Position numbers and translations under genes: made by a program
From: an uncultured Negativicutes bacterium
GTDB taxonomy: Bacteria > Bacillota > Negativicutes > Acidaminococcales > Acidaminococcaceae
DNA length: 16,284 bases
Direction of reading: 5' to 3'
Assembly: GCA_937926555.1 (NCBI GenBank)
Contig: CALAZX010000206.1
Coordinates: 1-16,284 of the forward strand
The notes under the pieces: generated by a model
The model's database searches: none
The model's input: the letters and a program-made list of their open reading frames with translations, nothing else
What the model was told of the DNA's origin: nothing
Shown here: positions 15,425-16,284 of the stretch, in pieces
Layout: each line of letters begins with the position of its first letter
Position numbering within the stretch: the stretch's first letter is position 1

Positions 15425-16284
15425 TTGGATTCAGAGAAGAAGAAAGACAGAAAAATAAGCATATGGGCTCTGCCCGCGGTGGCGCTGGTAAGCATCGCCA
15501 TCACCCTGGGCGCCGTGGTTTTCGGGTTCTCCCGGATCACCGGTGACCTGAAGAGCGGCGTGGAGTTCCTCTACACCCTGGGCCTGGTGCGCCACAGCTA
15601 TGTGGGCGAATATGACAACCGCAAGCTGCTGCAGGGCGCCATGACAGGGATGGTGAAGACACTGGACGACCCGTACTCCATCTACCTGGACGAGAAGGCC
15701 TACAACAGTCTCCATGATGTCACGGACGGTTCCTTCAGCGGCATCGGCGTGGTCATGGGCAAGAAGGACGGCCATTTCGTGGTTGTGGCTCCCATGAAGG
15801 ATTCCCCCGGCGAGAAAGCCGGCATGAAATCCGGTGACCGGATCCTCACCGTGGACGGCAAGGAGGTCTCCGACCTGGAGCTGGAGGACCTGGTGGCCAA
15901 GATCCGCGGCGAGAAGGGCACCACGGTGAAAATCGGCCTGAGCCGCAAGGACACCGGTGAGAAATACGAGGTCAGCGTGGTCCGGGACGACATCAAGATC
16001 GATTCCGTGGCCGGCGAGATGCTGCCCGGCACCAAGATCGGCTATATCCGTATCGCCGTGTTCAACGAGAGCACCGGGGCGGATTTCGCCAAAGTCTATG
16101 CGGACCTGGAGAAACAGGGCATGAAAGCCACAGTGCTGGACCTGCGGGAGAACCCCGGCGGCCTCCTCAGGGCCTGCATGGAAGTGTCCAACTACCTGGT
16201 TCCCAAGGGAACGGTGGTATCCATCACCGACCGCAACGGGAAGACCACCAAGTACCAGTCCAACCTGAAAGAGGTGCGGTATCC
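15425..16284 (+). CDS. S41 family C-terminal processing peptidase, N-terminal part
   Basis: A CtpA/CtpB-type serine protease cut by the window edge; 286 residues are visible. It starts at TTG 15425, 8 bp after GGAGG (15412-15416) and 16 bp after the M23 stop. A signal anchor (about 13-37) is followed by a helical region with DDPYSIYLDEKAY, a PDZ domain (about 95-180: SFSGIGVVMGKK, SPGEKAGMKSGDRILTVDG, KIRGEKGTTV) and the start of the catalytic domain (IGYIRIAVFNEST, VLDLRENPGGLL). The catalytic Ser/Lys pair lies beyond 16284 and cannot be checked. Such proteases trim or degrade periplasmic proteins, and in several bacteria they control the level of peptidoglycan hydrolases. Its place behind an M23 hydrolase suggests a similar link. 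Confidence 0.93.
   Translation, partial: MDSEKKKDRKISIWALPAVALVSIAITLGAVVFGFSRITGDLKSGVEFLYTLGLVRHSYVGEYDNRKLLQGAMTGMVKTLDDPYSIYLDEKAYNSLHDVTDGSFSGIGVVMGKKDGHFVVVAPMKDSPGEKAGMKSGDRILTVDGKEVSDLELEDLVAKIRGEKGTTVKIGLSRKDTGEKYEVSVVRDDIKIDSVAGEMLPGTKIGYIRIAVFNESTGADFAKVYADLEKQGMKATVLDLRENPGGLLRACMEVSNYLVPKGTVVSITDRNGKTTKYQSNLKEVRY

Overview
The window looks like a chromosomal, housekeeping-rich piece of a Firmicutes-lineage genome, most likely a diderm Negativicute (Selenomonadales/Acidaminococcaceae-like). This is inferred from the gene order hpf, secA, prfB, DUF5693 protein, csaB, ftsE, ftsX, M23 peptidase, S41 peptidase, from GC-rich third codon positions, and from Shine-Dalgarno-led genes with several TTG starts. 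No 16S rRNA or marker search could be run, so the taxon is an inference. No mobile element, CRISPR array, tRNA or rRNA was found.

Layout. (1) 110-991: a minus-strand HD-GYP gene with its own promoter (TTGACG-17-TATACT) and a strong terminator. (2) 1100-1397: head to head with it, a stand-alone non-coding RNA gene with a near-consensus promoter (TTGATA-17-TATAAT), a roughly 213-nt multibranched body closed by a 14-bp terminal stem, and a terminator-like hairpin. Its size and form suggest a raiA-type ncRNA. A small, apparently frameshifted ORF follows. (3) 1618-4215: a polar amino-acid ABC importer operon (lipoprotein binding protein, permease, ATPase), with three hairpins between the first two genes and a strong terminator at the end. 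(4) 4311-5158: the hibernation factor gene hpf with a foldable leader and terminator. (5) 5190-12657: secA, prfB (with the RF2 autoregulatory frameshift), a DUF5693 membrane protein and csaB, ending at a strong terminator. A long GC-rich leader with many hairpins sits between secA and prfB. (6) 12699 to the end: ftsE, ftsX, an M23 murein hydrolase with coiled coil, and the start of an S41 C-terminal processing protease.

How it fits together. Unit 5 links protein export and translation termination to a cell-wall polymer modification step (CsaB pyruvylation, which creates ligands for SLH-domain proteins). Unit 6 is a cell-separation module in which FtsEX is expected to gate the M23 hydrolase across the membrane. 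The hibernation factor and the possible raiA ncRNA lie about 3.2 kb apart, with the amino-acid transporter between them.

The most interesting non-coding signals are the ncRNA at 1136-1348, the frameshifted ORF just after it, the hpf leader, and the unclassified secA-prfB leader RNA at 7812-8099.
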